This document shows, in pieces, positions 43,801 to 45,815 of a stretch of DNA of 64,000 nt. This DNA is from Limnephilus marmoratus (Eukaryota; Arthropoda; Insecta; Trichoptera; Limnephilidae), in contig OU862919.1 in the NCBI GenBank assembly GCA_917880885.1, positions 13,534,001 to 13,598,000 on the forward strand, in the 5' to 3' direction. A program made the translations under genes and the position numbers. The first letter of the stretch is position 1, and each line of letters opens with the position of its first letter. Under the pieces are notes generated by a model. It searched no databases. It saw nothing but the letters and a program-made list of their open reading frames with translations, and was not told the DNA's origin.

Positions 43801-45815
43801 AAATAGAAAATTTTGTTTTAAATTCATCACAGAAATACCTCAAAAATATATCAAATCATAGTATTTTTGTGCAAATACATACTTAAAAGAACATATTTTG
43901 TAGAGAAACTTTATTTATATTCAAATAACAGAAATCAGAGAATGAAAATGGTTGATATTCTCGAAGATGCGGAATTACGAAAGGCTTATTAAATCTACAG
44001 TAGTAATGTTATAATATATGTAGAATGTAGATAAAAAATAATATATTGTACTAATGAGTAATTTATAATATTATTCTGTAATCCCCGTAACATCCCACCC
44101 ATCCCCAAGTGTACAAAAGAACAACTATATTGGTGGCAGGTCTACTTATGTATCTCTTAATGTGAGTATTCAAACCTTATTACTTTATTATTATTGTATA
44201 AAATATTTTATGATAATTAGGAACATAAATATATAATATGTATTATTACCCTTTCAATATTTATTACCTACATATTACATTTACTGATATTTTGTTCCTC
44301 AATTGTTTTTATTTGTACAACTAACAATACTTTATCAAACATATTAGTGTGTACACCATGTTTCGTGCTTTTACTGTGAAATATAAAAAATACATTTCCC
44401 AATCATTTGGAGACATGAAGTGAAAAAATAGGTCACAACTTTGTCCGTTTGATTTGTCCTTCGTCCGCTCTAACGCATACCGACCAGAAACTACAAAATC
44501 CGGTCTACACGCAGTGCGCACCGATTATCACTTGTGGAACACGTTTTGACGAGATATGAGTACTCAATTTTGCCTCTAATTGTAAAGCCCTGTTATCCGA
44601 ATAAAGTTTTTAAAATTTTAGCACTTCTAAATATATGAATGTAAAAAAAAAAGTTTGCTTAGCTTTTACTTACGATGCGTGGGTATAGATACAAAGTAAC
44701 AAAATGGTATTTAACTCGTTGAATGCCGGGGTATGCCAGCAAAAAGCACCACCAATAAAAACGCGGCATTATGACACCACGTGACATTTCGTGTCTCGCG
44801 ATTCTGACACTGTCCTTGAGAAATTTAGAACAATAGAAAGGTCAAAACCGCAGTTAAAGGAATTTTTCCCGCGCATGCGCAAGAACTGCGCACGTTCCCG
44901 CGCTCCGGTAAATCATTAATATAAATTATATGGAGTGACCAGACGCATTGCGGTTTTCTCTATGGTAAAGAGCGATAATAGAGCAAGCGATTCAGACCGT
45001 GTTCTTCATACACTTTCTTTATACATAAGGGTCAAAATCGCGTGTAAAGTCTCATGATATGCCGGCGCACAAGCGGAAAATGAGTGGTTAAAAGTGATTT
45101 TTTTTTTCAAAACACTCCTTTTATATCTACAAGAGTTTATGAATTTCTCAAACCTTTTCTACAATTTATTATTAATGACGAAAATATTAACATTTTTTCC
45201 TTAAATTTATATAAAAAATCACCCCCCAAAGTTTTGCATAGCGTATTAGTACATATTAGTTTTCGTAAGCCATATGTGTACATATTAGTATTCGTAAGCC
45301 GAATTGTTCCATGTTTTTTCAAAGTTAGAATCAGAGAGTATAAAAAACATTGTGTAAGGCTACGTCCGCATAGGCAGGCGGCTTGCTTAGCGCCTAGAGC
45401 CTAGATAGGTAGTAGATAGCCGATGGATAGCCGCTTAGCGTGTATCCAGGTAAACCAACGTGTTGGTTTTTTGCCACTAGGCTCTAGGCGCTAAGCCAGC
45501 CACCTGCCTGTGCGTTCGTAGCCTTAACGTACCGGAAGGAAATACTACCAATTTGTAACTTTGAACTGGTTTTGATGATTGTTTTTGAACATTGTGTTAA
45601 TGTACCGGAAGGAAATACTACCAATTTGTAACTTTGAACTGGTTTTGATGATTGTTTTAACTTTCCAGCGCGTTGACGGAGGTCCTTTCTACCGACCGAT
45701 ATCACCTGCTCAGTATGTGCCTCGCCCCCAGCAGGTCAACGCCCCCGAGTCTAGCGGGATACTGTCTTCATTCACCAACGGCCTCAACAATCTCGTTAAC
45801 AACATCTTCGGTTAG
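4728..45815 (+). CDS. Secreted M14 carboxypeptidase, CPM-like (whole gene, spliced)
   Basis: Zinc carboxypeptidase of the M14 N/E subfamily, predicted to remove C-terminal basic residues from peptides outside the cell or in the secretory pathway. Coding exons: 4728-4857, 25284-25439, 31200-31333, 32997-33133, 34510-34697, 36194-36370, 37603-37721, 38982-39158, 40258-40350, then either 41887-41994 (472 aa) or 45669-45815 (485 aa). All junctions are GT/AG and in phase. Residues seen: signal peptide about 1-26; zinc ligands H125, E128 (HGNE) and H232 (SLHGG); R196 (DLNRNFPD); Y304; catalytic E326 (TLELSCCK); transthyretin-like domain about 355-435. Neither C terminus has a hydrophobic tail, so a membrane anchor like that of vertebrate CPM is not predicted. 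Carboxypeptidase D is the main alternative, but only one catalytic domain is present. The 5' UTR exon was not located. Confidence 0.9.
5048..5785 (+). repeat. CT-rich interspersed repeat, copy 2
   Basis: Starts CTAGCTGGTTCCCGGCATGCG, then AATAAATAAATTGTTTCTCC, a CCTTTCCCC-rich tract, TTCAAACAGCTTGCGTGCC, and ends after GTCGTTCTGAAGTTATGGC. Same order as 11288-11790. It directly abuts a reversed LINE tail at 5790. Confidence 0.55.
5790..6505 (-). mobile_element. LINE 3'-tail repeat, copy 1 (minus), interrupted
   Basis: On the minus strand the copy begins near 6505 (GGGAGGCGGGGATGGGTACC) and ends at 5790 with the family tail: CACACAGCATCC, a stem-loop of two facing AGG/CCT-rich arms around AAAATTGTTTTCC, CCTGTGTGGAGCTAATG and an A-run. 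Related copies are at 11793, 26275, 28470 and 48000. A short TIR element (6189-6428) splits it. No usable ORF remains. Confidence 0.6.
6189..6428. mobile_element. Short TIR element nested in a LINE tail
   Basis: The ends TCGCCTCAGTTC (left) and TCGCCTTAGTTC (right, reverse complement) differ at one base and continue with TATTTG. Sequence matching the 28470 LINE copy is continuous if this 240-bp segment is removed, which supports insertion. Interior AT-rich and non-coding. Confidence 0.5.
8120..8570 (+). pseudogene. Degenerate LINE reverse-transcriptase fragment
   Basis: Frame-shifted + strand translation gives remnants of the RT C-terminal region: a [15 protein letters not shown] block, [11 protein letters not shown], then SILEYGSII followed by a stop, and [12 protein letters not shown]. 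These match the order in Jockey/CR1-type RTs (IKDLGVIFD, LEYASVIW-type motifs). Several stops and frameshifts; no catalytic core is present. Confidence 0.6.
8936..9702 (-). pseudogene. hAT transposase remnant (ZBED/FAM200-like)
   Basis: Minus-strand pieces in the right order: [13 protein letters not shown] with KRHNEEKHS (a BED or C2H2-like zinc-finger region, about 9530-9660), a broken FFRLWMK block, then [18 protein letters not shown] (8980-9070), which matches the TDGAPxMxG motif of hAT transposases of this group. Frames change between pieces and the C-terminal dimerisation domain is absent. Terminal repeats were not found. Confidence 0.6.
10164..10325. mobile_element. PIF/Harbinger-like MITE, GGGAACGTACCC family, copy 1
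   Basis: Perfect 24-bp terminal inverted repeats (GGGAACGTACCCATACTACG plus TGAC) flanked by direct TTA at 10161-10163 and 10326-10328. The interior holds two long G-tracts. The TTA target duplication and GGG terminus fit PIF/Harbinger-type MITEs; no transposase. Nearly identical copy at 43011-43180. Confidence 0.75.
10490..10690 (-). repeat. GGAGGCTACGAAGCACCG repeat, copy 1 (minus)
   Basis: Reverse-oriented copy of the repeat at 25505 and 30705. Shared blocks are AAGTGAAAACTT, GATTTGAAACTCGATGAAAC, GAGAGAATGAGATGG and CCACTCTTGTCTACTTTA. Non-coding; class unknown. Confidence 0.6.
11288..11790 (+). repeat. CT-rich interspersed repeat, copy 3
   Basis: Starts CTAGCGAGTTCCTGGCATGCG; contains TAAATAAATTGTTTCTCCC, a CCCCTCCC tract of about 200 bp, TTCAAACAGCTCGCGTGCCA, and ends with GTCGTTCGGAAGTTATGCGC. 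As at 5048, it abuts a reversed LINE tail. The long ORFs on both strands come from low-complexity CT sequence and are not genes. Confidence 0.55.
11793..12182 (-). mobile_element. LINE 3'-tail repeat, copy 2 (minus)
   Basis: The minus-strand reading begins in GGAACCATTTATAAGATAAC and ends with the family tail including CCTGTATGGAGCTAAT at 11793. Truncated at its 5' end relative to the copy at 28470. No intact ORF. Confidence 0.6.
12464..12525. repeat. Possible solo end of a DNA transposon
   Basis: GCCCGTCCGCCCCTTG, a C7 run, then CCTGGATCCGCCCTTG resembles one terminus of a TIR element (reverse complement CAAGGGCGGATCCAGG). No partner end was found nearby. Confidence 0.25.
13545..13690 (+). 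pseudogene. Short LINE RT C-terminal remnant
   Basis: With one stop and a frameshift the + strand reads [11 protein letters not shown], then [20 protein letters not shown]. This resembles the [10 protein letters not shown]...[10 protein letters not shown] segment of the LINE at 20157, in the same order. Only about 45 residues remain. Confidence 0.5.
13927..13994 (+). repeat. Two-copy 34-bp tandem repeat
   Basis: Two adjacent copies of GATAYTATGTGGAGTGCGGG followed by CTAAAATTTAT; only a few bases differ. No wider array. Confidence 0.7.
15490..15875 (+). pseudogene. LINE A, segment 1 (RT palm to thumb)
   Basis: The + strand reading gives [14 protein letters not shown], then [10 protein letters not shown] (the RT FADD active site), [15 protein letters not shown] and [16 protein letters not shown]. 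It is truncated before the RT fingers. After SNRA a frameshift occurs and the next codons match LKMLGFI, at which point LINE B is inserted. It continues at 20157. Confidence 0.75.
16104..19109 (-). CDS. LINE B ORF2: endonuclease-reverse transcriptase
   Basis: 1001-residue polyprotein that nicks target DNA and copies element RNA. The N-terminal apurinic-type endonuclease (about 35-255) shows [31 protein letters not shown] and ITDHYTLIL. The RT (about 530-760) shows [37 protein letters not shown] and the catalytic FADDT near 712-716; the thumb follows with LTYLGLKID and [10 protein letters not shown]. No internal stop. The first ATG lies 49 bp after ORF1, so translation may be by reinitiation. 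Full length for the family and apparently intact; activity is not shown by sequence alone. Confidence 0.9.
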   Translation of the reverse strand: MASFTTEPLEKLIPEPIITTNTCMLNRVLQDKLPILNIIHQNIRSINKNFEDFTMLINELNLVPDLLILTECWINSSTYVHKNINNYKVFNTKLHKHQNDGVIVYCKNKIECKIEEIELQDANCLKIKLDQDICIFAIYRSPSTTNLSPFLGSLNSILLQERNIRNLFIIGDININILDTGRQHPQTQEYQLLLLSQGMSAAIREPTRVDHKMNKSIPSQTCIDHIMTKTNKNYSTIIHQSTITDHYTLILNIHAKKNRPSTQNLTWNRHVIDYIKLKKSLQTETWESIYNAEDLEVAWKIFIEHLQLKIQNHTSIKTYTYSHNKIIKKAWITPGLLKCIRKRDKIHQQVKNNPYDLSLKLFYKNYRNICSNLTKSAKQNYYRSKIDQSNNNPKLIWQIIKEITYTDQNKTNPLEEINTDNGTLSLNKNVHKLINYTNNFFANIGSNLANKITKPQHFNPNINKHPNPQRIKFALKQITKQELTLMLSKFKPTSSSGSDEITMKTIKFLQDEITEPILFLINKSITESKFPSQLKIGTITPIFKSGNRKDINNYRPITILNTLSKILEITVKTQLVDYLESNKLLSPKQFGFRKNLGTSNAIALVIEYIKNSLDSHKKCIGIFLDLSKAFDTINHSHLFEKLENIGITDNELIFFKSYMGNRKQTVKLNNIISECIDVKFGVPQGSILGPILFLIYINDLCHIECEGEIISFADDTVLLINGNNWTETFKKAEDTLNRIKKWLDYYSLTLNANKTKFITFKIKNKKNSEENLNVKIHSPHHLNENCDCPSLENVDHLTYLGLKIDQNLKWTEHITYLNNKIKKLSYFFKTIRNVLIKKDLIKIYMALCQSLLEYGIIGWGSANKNILNPLIKTQKAIMKIILKVPVRTSTDEIFNNLNIMSIKQLYSKTILIYIHKYKTQEITTNTYIRNTRSHGQKLIQQVTTNTTFGQKSFLYYGIKLYNKIPLSLKNLNIITFKFQIKSWILNIGRSEIENILISNTD
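19159..19974 (-). CDS. LINE B ORF1: coiled-coil protein with FP25K-like C-terminal domain
   Basis: 271 residues, presumed RNA-binding chaperone of the retrotransposon particle. Residues about 45-130 are rich in E/K/D with heptad-like leucines (coiled coil). Residues about 130-271 resemble the C-terminal domain of baculovirus few-polyhedra proteins: an EISGL start, a central KKITINF strand and a [15 protein letters not shown] block. Such domains are known in insect LINE ORF1 proteins, where they resemble the L1 ORF1 RNA-binding fold. The first ATG is at 19974; a second in-frame start at MSKPTK is possible. Confidence 0.75.
   Translation of the reverse strand: MEVTVRRKSVKVFLEHIESFILPMSKPTKIMETRSNKNTKDDPIFEFINSKFDEMKSVMFKKIETELQEIKTFNNFINDKYDDIINKLSQIMDSPKHINKLKDEMAEKEKRLAMVEVHLADIEQSALLNSIEISGLKLQENIPPAHTVSQIAELAGVTLSPEDTFKITTSKPNNQKKITINFVDNKKVHIMLAAKHSDPIKKFNGEGAQYVYLNAALTQYYKNLHWNTKQRALEKEYRYVWVKSGRILVRKTKESKVVEIRHLNDIPIKMI
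20157..20640 (+). pseudogene. LINE A, segment 2
   Basis: Continues the RT C-terminal region after the LINE B insertion: [45 protein letters not shown]. The reading frame runs to GGA AAC AAT TAT A at 20640, where hAT C is inserted, and resumes at 23497 after the duplicated 8 bp. Confidence 0.8.
20749..20830 (+). repeat. tRNA-derived SINE head
   Basis: TAGTCCAGTGG (A box) and GGTTCGAACCC (B box) are spaced as in tRNA genes, within GACCTCCG...CGGAGGTCGCG. The ends do not form an acceptor stem, so this is a SINE head or tRNA relic rather than a tRNA gene. An AAATAAATTTTATTTG tail follows. Confidence 0.55.
20850..21178 (+). mobile_element. Poly(A)-tailed retrotransposon fragment inside hAT C
   Basis: A unique-looking segment ends in a long interrupted A-run (21139-21178) after GTGCGGTATTCACTTT, as expected for a 5'-truncated non-LTR or SINE copy. 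The minus-strand ORF over it has no domain and is probably spurious. Confidence 0.4.
21295..21792 (-). pseudogene. hAT C transposase remnant
   Basis: 165 open residues resembling the C-terminal half of hAT transposases of the ZMYM-related/DUF4371 type: [14 protein letters not shown], a basic [10 protein letters not shown] block, and [19 protein letters not shown]. The N-terminal BED finger and catalytic D/E region are missing, so hAT C was non-autonomous. Its position inside matching hAT termini supports the assignment. Confidence 0.6.
22172..23328. mobile_element. hAT D: 1157-bp element nested in hAT C
   Basis: Perfect 8-bp duplication TATGTAAG at 22164-22171 and 23329-23336. Left end TAGGCTTG, right end TAGGGATG (reverse complement), each followed by an ATATCGATATATCGATAT block; these give strong inverted subterminal repeats of TATCGATA words. 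No transposase ORF. Confidence 0.85.
23497..23662 (+). pseudogene. LINE A, segment 3 (C terminus and 3' tail)
   Basis: After the duplicated CAATTATA the RT frame continues [19 protein letters not shown] to a stop at 23582-23584. A short 3' UTR ends in GCGTTAATC and (AATA)n. Together with 15490 and 20157 this rebuilds the order of one LINE interrupted twice. Confidence 0.75.
24130..24545 (+). repeat. Unclassified interspersed repeat, copy 2
   Basis: Diverged copy of 430-765 with the same block order (TTTAAAATAGAG, CATCTAAAGAAACA, TTTTTTTCTGTCGGGG, GGGCTTAAAAACTT). It carries extra ATT microsatellite sequence near 24425. Confidence 0.5.
25284..25439 (+). CDS. CPM-like exon 2
   Basis: Acceptor TTTATTTCCAG, donor G|GTAAGA, phase 1 at both ends. 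Encodes [18 protein letters not shown], the [10 protein letters not shown] start of the M14 fold, and [16 protein letters not shown], a segment typical of the N/E subfamily (the Y-x-I-GKSVxG motif). Confidence 0.9.
25505..25640 (+). repeat. GGAGGCTACGAAGCACCG repeat, copy 2
   Basis: Shares GAGTGGGGAGGCTACGAAGC, ATCTCATTCTCTC and the ATTTTTTCTTATGA block with 30705 and, inverted, with 10490. Lies just inside intron 2. Confidence 0.55.
25695..25790 (+). repeat. GCCAACGTTTC repeat, copy 1
   Basis: Shares GCCGTGTTG, AGCCAACGTTTC, GCRTTACAGTGT and ATCATCAGGGCAGATGTG with 33187-33330. A short retroelement-like fragment of unknown class. Confidence 0.5.
26169..27148. mobile_element. TTA-flanked TIR element with nested LINE
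   Basis: Ends AGCAGGGTACTCACCT and AGGTGAGTACCCTGCT are perfect inverses; similarity continues through GTATCTGATACTGTATCAA (about 55 bp). Direct TTA at 26166-26168 and 27149-27151. The interior is GC-rich at both sides (CGCTCGCGCG; CCGCCGACGGCGG) and is split by a LINE copy at 26275-27016. The TTA duplication suggests PIF/Harbinger type; no transposase. Confidence 0.75.
26275..27016 (+). mobile_element. 5'-truncated LINE, copy 3, with RT C terminus
   Basis: Open frame 26272-26946 encodes the last ~220 residues of a Jockey-type [53 protein letters not shown], then [19 protein letters not shown]. The stop is followed by the family tail hairpin (CCCTGAGGG...CCTCAGGG), CCTCCTGTGTGGAGTTAATG and a 15-A run. 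The coding end shows that the orphan tails at 5790, 11793, 28470 and 48000 derive from such LINEs. The catalytic FADD region is missing. Confidence 0.75.
27152..28465. other. Intron 2 stretch without recognised features
   Basis: AT-rich; a loose run of ACCGAA/AAAATCTACCG words occurs near 27350-27460. No ORF with domain similarity and no terminal repeats seen. Confidence 0.35.
28470..28935 (+). mobile_element. LINE 3'-tail repeat, copy 4
   Basis: Begins near ATTTGGGAGGCGG and runs through GGGTACCGCCACCCCGGG, CACAGGTCACCCAAAG, TTCCTTCCCAGAACCTCC and the tail CACACAGCATCC, CCCCGAGGGGAA, CCTCCTGTGTGGAGCTAATG plus A-run. The open frame here reflects degenerate coding sequence, not a gene. The most complete of the tail-only copies. 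Confidence 0.6.
28940..30700. other. Intron 2 stretch without recognised genes
   Basis: Contains GGTTAGG/GGTCAGG-type words near 30350-30440 and a weak palindrome near 30480-30600. Nothing can be assigned. Confidence 0.35.
30705..30890 (+). repeat. GGAGGCTACGAAGCACCG repeat, copy 3
   Basis: The clearest copy: CTAAAGTAGACAAGAGTGGG, GAGGCTACGAAGCACCGCAC, CCATCTCATTCTCTCGCAG, TTCGTTTCATCGAGTTTC, AAGTTTTCACTTC. The copy at 10490-10690 is its inverse over the whole length. Confidence 0.6.
31200..31333 (+). CDS. CPM-like exon 3 (zinc site HGNE)
   Basis: Acceptor TTTGAGCAG, donor CAG|GTACTT. Encodes [16 protein letters not shown] then [20 protein letters not shown]125 and E128 of HGNE are the first two zinc ligands of the M14 family. 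Confidence 0.92.
31490..31920. mobile_element. 431-bp element with 8-bp target duplication and 5+5 subterminal motifs
   Basis: Direct TAACAAAC at 31482-31489 and 31921-31928. The ends share ACTAATATCTACAG in inverse orientation. Left side motifs GAATATCTA/TAATATCTA at about 31501, 31540, 31571, 31595 and 31622; right side inverse motifs TAGATATTAG/TAGATATTCG at about 31795, 31815, 31845, 31872 and 31899. An 8-bp duplication suggests hAT-type mobilisation. No ORF. Confidence 0.75.
32270..32966. mobile_element. TIR element ending 30 bp before exon 4
   Basis: Ends GGTATTCCAGTCTAGA and its inverse GGTATTCTAGTCTAGA (one mismatch). The interior is non-coding with several A-runs. No clear target duplication. 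Its right end lies in the polypyrimidine/branch region of intron 3. Confidence 0.45.
32997..33133 (+). CDS. CPM-like exon 4
   Basis: Acceptor ATTTTCAG, donor AG|GTTAAA (phase 2). Encodes [38 protein letters not shown] and QCDGGLGR. The RIHILPSxNPDG motif is characteristic of M14 N/E carboxypeptidases. Confidence 0.92.
33187..33330 (+). repeat. GCCAACGTTTC repeat, copy 2
   Basis: Similar to 25695-25790, with an internal duplication of GTGTCCATCATSAG. Begins right after exon 4 in intron 4. Confidence 0.5.
33735..33975 (+). repeat. Interspersed repeat with GTGTCGAAACC tail, copy 2
   Basis: Same block order as 3130-3370: CTCTCCCAAAATCACC, CCCCCACCTAAT, GCTAGTGAATGTCAC, GTGTCGAAACCGGTAGCG, TCTAGAAATTGTTACATGG. 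Confidence 0.5.
34510..34697 (+). CDS. CPM-like exon 5 (NRNFPD and zinc His)
   Basis: Acceptor TTAACTACAG, donor A|GTAGGT. Encodes [16 protein letters not shown] (R196, binds the substrate carboxylate), [10 protein letters not shown], and [20 protein letters not shown] with H232, the third zinc ligand. The acceptor has a poor pyrimidine tract but is the only one that fits phase 2 and the conserved protein. Confidence 0.9.
34831..35113. mobile_element. Fold-back MITE (ATGGCCGTTATAC ends)
   Basis: Two arms of about 125 bp pair almost fully: ATGGCCGTTATACAYGACATC, CAGCCCGATTC, TTAGACACAAAAG, CGCTCTACGCGATCGCTATT, TTTTGCTGTGATG. The loop is short. Non-coding; could form a long hairpin RNA if transcribed with the host intron. 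Confidence 0.8.
35114..36193. other. Intron 5 remainder
   Basis: AT-rich; short ORFs have no recognisable domain. No repeat boundary identified. Confidence 0.35.
36194..36370 (+). CDS. CPM-like exon 6
   Basis: Acceptor TTCGGCGCAG, donor G|GTAAAA. Encodes [30 protein letters not shown] and the [13 protein letters not shown] segment, where Y304 aligns with the substrate-binding Tyr of the family. Confidence 0.92.
36858..37117. mobile_element. Fold-back element in intron 6
   Basis: The left arm TATCTTCGCAAGAAAGCAAT, GTAACCACCACTAC, GAAAATACTTT is matched by the right arm AAAAGTATTTTCATT, GTAGTGGTGGTT, ATTGCTTTCTTGCG. Arms about 57 bp with a few mismatches. Non-coding. Confidence 0.65.
37603..37721 (+). 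CDS. CPM-like exon 7 (catalytic Glu)
   Basis: Acceptor TGGTGTTTCAG, donor GCA|GTGAGT. Encodes [19 protein letters not shown] and [16 protein letters not shown]326 in TLELSCCK is the catalytic general base. Confidence 0.92.
37806..38399 (+). mobile_element. Internally deleted mariner element
   Basis: TA duplication at 37804-37805 and 38400-38401; ends CGAGGGTCGATCA and CGAGGGTTGATCA (inverse). Contains a transposase start (ATG at 37974, [13 protein letters not shown]) and a transposase C-terminal piece (38142-38339: [33 protein letters not shown]). About half of the usual ~1.3 kb is missing, including the catalytic DD(34)D core; the protein is dead. Confidence 0.85.
38982..39158 (+). CDS. CPM-like exon 8 (start of transthyretin-like domain)
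   Basis: Acceptor TTTTTTTCAG, donor GAG|GTAGGA. Encodes [35 protein letters not shown] and [16 protein letters not shown], the GxVxDxxGxPI and G(E)xWRxLxPGxY motifs of the TTR-like domain that follows the catalytic domain in N/E carboxypeptidases. Confidence 0.92.
39604..40026. mobile_element. Fold-back MITE with CAGGGTGTAAC ends
   Basis: The 120-bp arms pair over CAGGGTGTAAC, GACGTA, GAGGGATTTTAACCAG, GATTCCTGAG, TTTGG, GTAAAAAATRTACA and GATGACATTTTTTTTCTATT. TA dinucleotides flank both sides. The arms are related to the inverted pair at 1440-1510 and 3427-3496. Non-coding. Confidence 0.75.
40258..40350 (+). CDS. CPM-like exon 9 (branch point of isoforms)
   Basis: Acceptor TTTCTTTGTAG, donor AAG|GTAAGA, phase 0. 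Encodes [17 protein letters not shown] and [12 protein letters not shown], the last strands of the TTR-like domain. It can join in frame to either exon 10 or exon 11. Confidence 0.9.
40895..40946. repeat. Solo right end of a hAT C-type element
   Basis: GTGGCGCCCGGGGCGGTTCG, CCCCCC and CTACGCCACTG resemble the right end of hAT C (23450-23496). No matching left end was found between 40350 and here, so this is a truncated copy. Confidence 0.5.
41187..41352. mobile_element. Fold-back MITE (TTAGGGTGCG ends)
   Basis: TTAGGGTGCGTTTCCATAGA, AGCGGAGCT and AAAATTGACCAATGATAT form the left arm; the right arm is the inverse ending CGCACCCTAA. About 75 bp per arm. Non-coding. Confidence 0.75.
41350..41576. 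mobile_element. Second fold-back MITE, abutting the first
   Basis: Arms: TAAGAATGCAG, AAAAGGTTAAGATGA, TTTGTCACCTA, TTATGTATATTTTTCAC and the inverse ending at 41576 (CTGCGTTCTTA). It starts in the last bases of the element at 41187-41352, so one may have inserted at the end of the other. Confidence 0.7.
41887..41994 (+). CDS. CPM-like alternative terminal exon 10
   Basis: Acceptor TTACCTACAG; encodes [20 protein letters not shown] then [15 protein letters not shown] and a TAA stop at 41992-41994. Basic/Ser/Pro-rich tail without a hydrophobic anchor. Possible poly(A) signals are ATTAAA at 42138 and AATAAA at 42477. There is no donor that would let it splice in frame to exon 11, so the two exons look mutually exclusive. 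Confidence 0.8.
   Translation, partial: GYFVKHNSRTRKPYQPSRKTSYSAAGTGDILFPSN
42676..42748 (+). tRNA. tRNA-Thr(UGU)-like cloverleaf with U33 changed to A
   Basis: Seven-bp acceptor stem (GGTTCCG with CGGAGCC, one G-U), D stem GTTC/GAGC with D-loop AATCGGTA, anticodon loop CATGTAA (anticodon TGT), T arm CTGGG-TTCGAGT-CCCAG and discriminator A. A TCTTTTC run follows at about 42751. Position 33 is A where U is almost universal, and 27-43 is a C-A mismatch, so this is probably a tRNA pseudogene or a SINE head rather than a working tRNA. Confidence 0.5.
43011..43180. mobile_element. PIF/Harbinger-like MITE, GGGAACGTACCC family, copy 2
   Basis: Same 24-bp inverted ends and interior as 10164-10325, flanked by direct TTA (43008-43010, 43181-43183). 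G-tracts are longer here (about 15 and 18). High similarity between copies suggests recent spread. Confidence 0.8.
43184..44710. other. Intron 9 / downstream stretch without recognised features
   Basis: AT-rich DNA with no domain-bearing ORF, no terminal repeats and no repeat shared with the rest of the window. Confidence 0.35.
44715..45087. mobile_element. Possible TTAA-flanked (piggyBac-like) MITE
   Basis: TTAA at 44711-44714 and 45088-45091. The ends CTCGTTGAATGCCGG and (inverse) CCACTCATTTTCCGC are only loosely similar; GTCAAAACCGC (44842) and GTCAAAATCGC (45030) recur inside in the same orientation. Assignment rests mainly on the TTAA flanks and is tentative. Confidence 0.3.
45355..45526. 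mobile_element. Fold-back MITE (TAAGGCTACG ends)
   Basis: TAAGGCTACGTCCGCATAGG, CAGGCGGCTTGCTTAGCGCC and TAGAGCCTA are mirrored by TAGGCTCTAGGCGCTAAGCC, CACCTGCCTGTGCG and CGTAGCCTTA. About 65 bp arms, non-coding. It ends three bases before the duplicated block at 45529. Confidence 0.75.
45529..45658 (+). repeat. Tandem duplication next to exon 11 acceptor
   Basis: Two copies (45529-45585 and 45602-45658, period 73) of GTACCGGAAGGAAATACTAC, CAATTTGTAACTTTGAACTG, GTTTTGATGATTGTTTT, with no visible base difference over 57 bp. Only the second copy is followed by AACTTTCCAG, the splice acceptor. Confidence 0.85.
45669..45815 (+). CDS. CPM-like alternative terminal exon 11
   Basis: Acceptor AACTTTCCAG, phase 0, directly compatible with exon 9. 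Encodes [20 protein letters not shown], then [20 protein letters not shown] and NNIFG with TAG at 45813-45815. Pro/Gln-rich then an amphipathic tail; no GPI-type hydrophobic end. AATAAA at 45971, 47142 and 47656 could serve as poly(A) signals. Confidence 0.8.
   Translation, partial: RVDGGPFYRPISPAQYVPRPQQVNAPESSGILSSFTNGLNNLVNNIFG

Noticed and set aside
41986..45815. Splicing from exon 10 into exon 11 using CCCA|GTAACT
   Set aside because: The phase is wrong and leads to an immediate stop.
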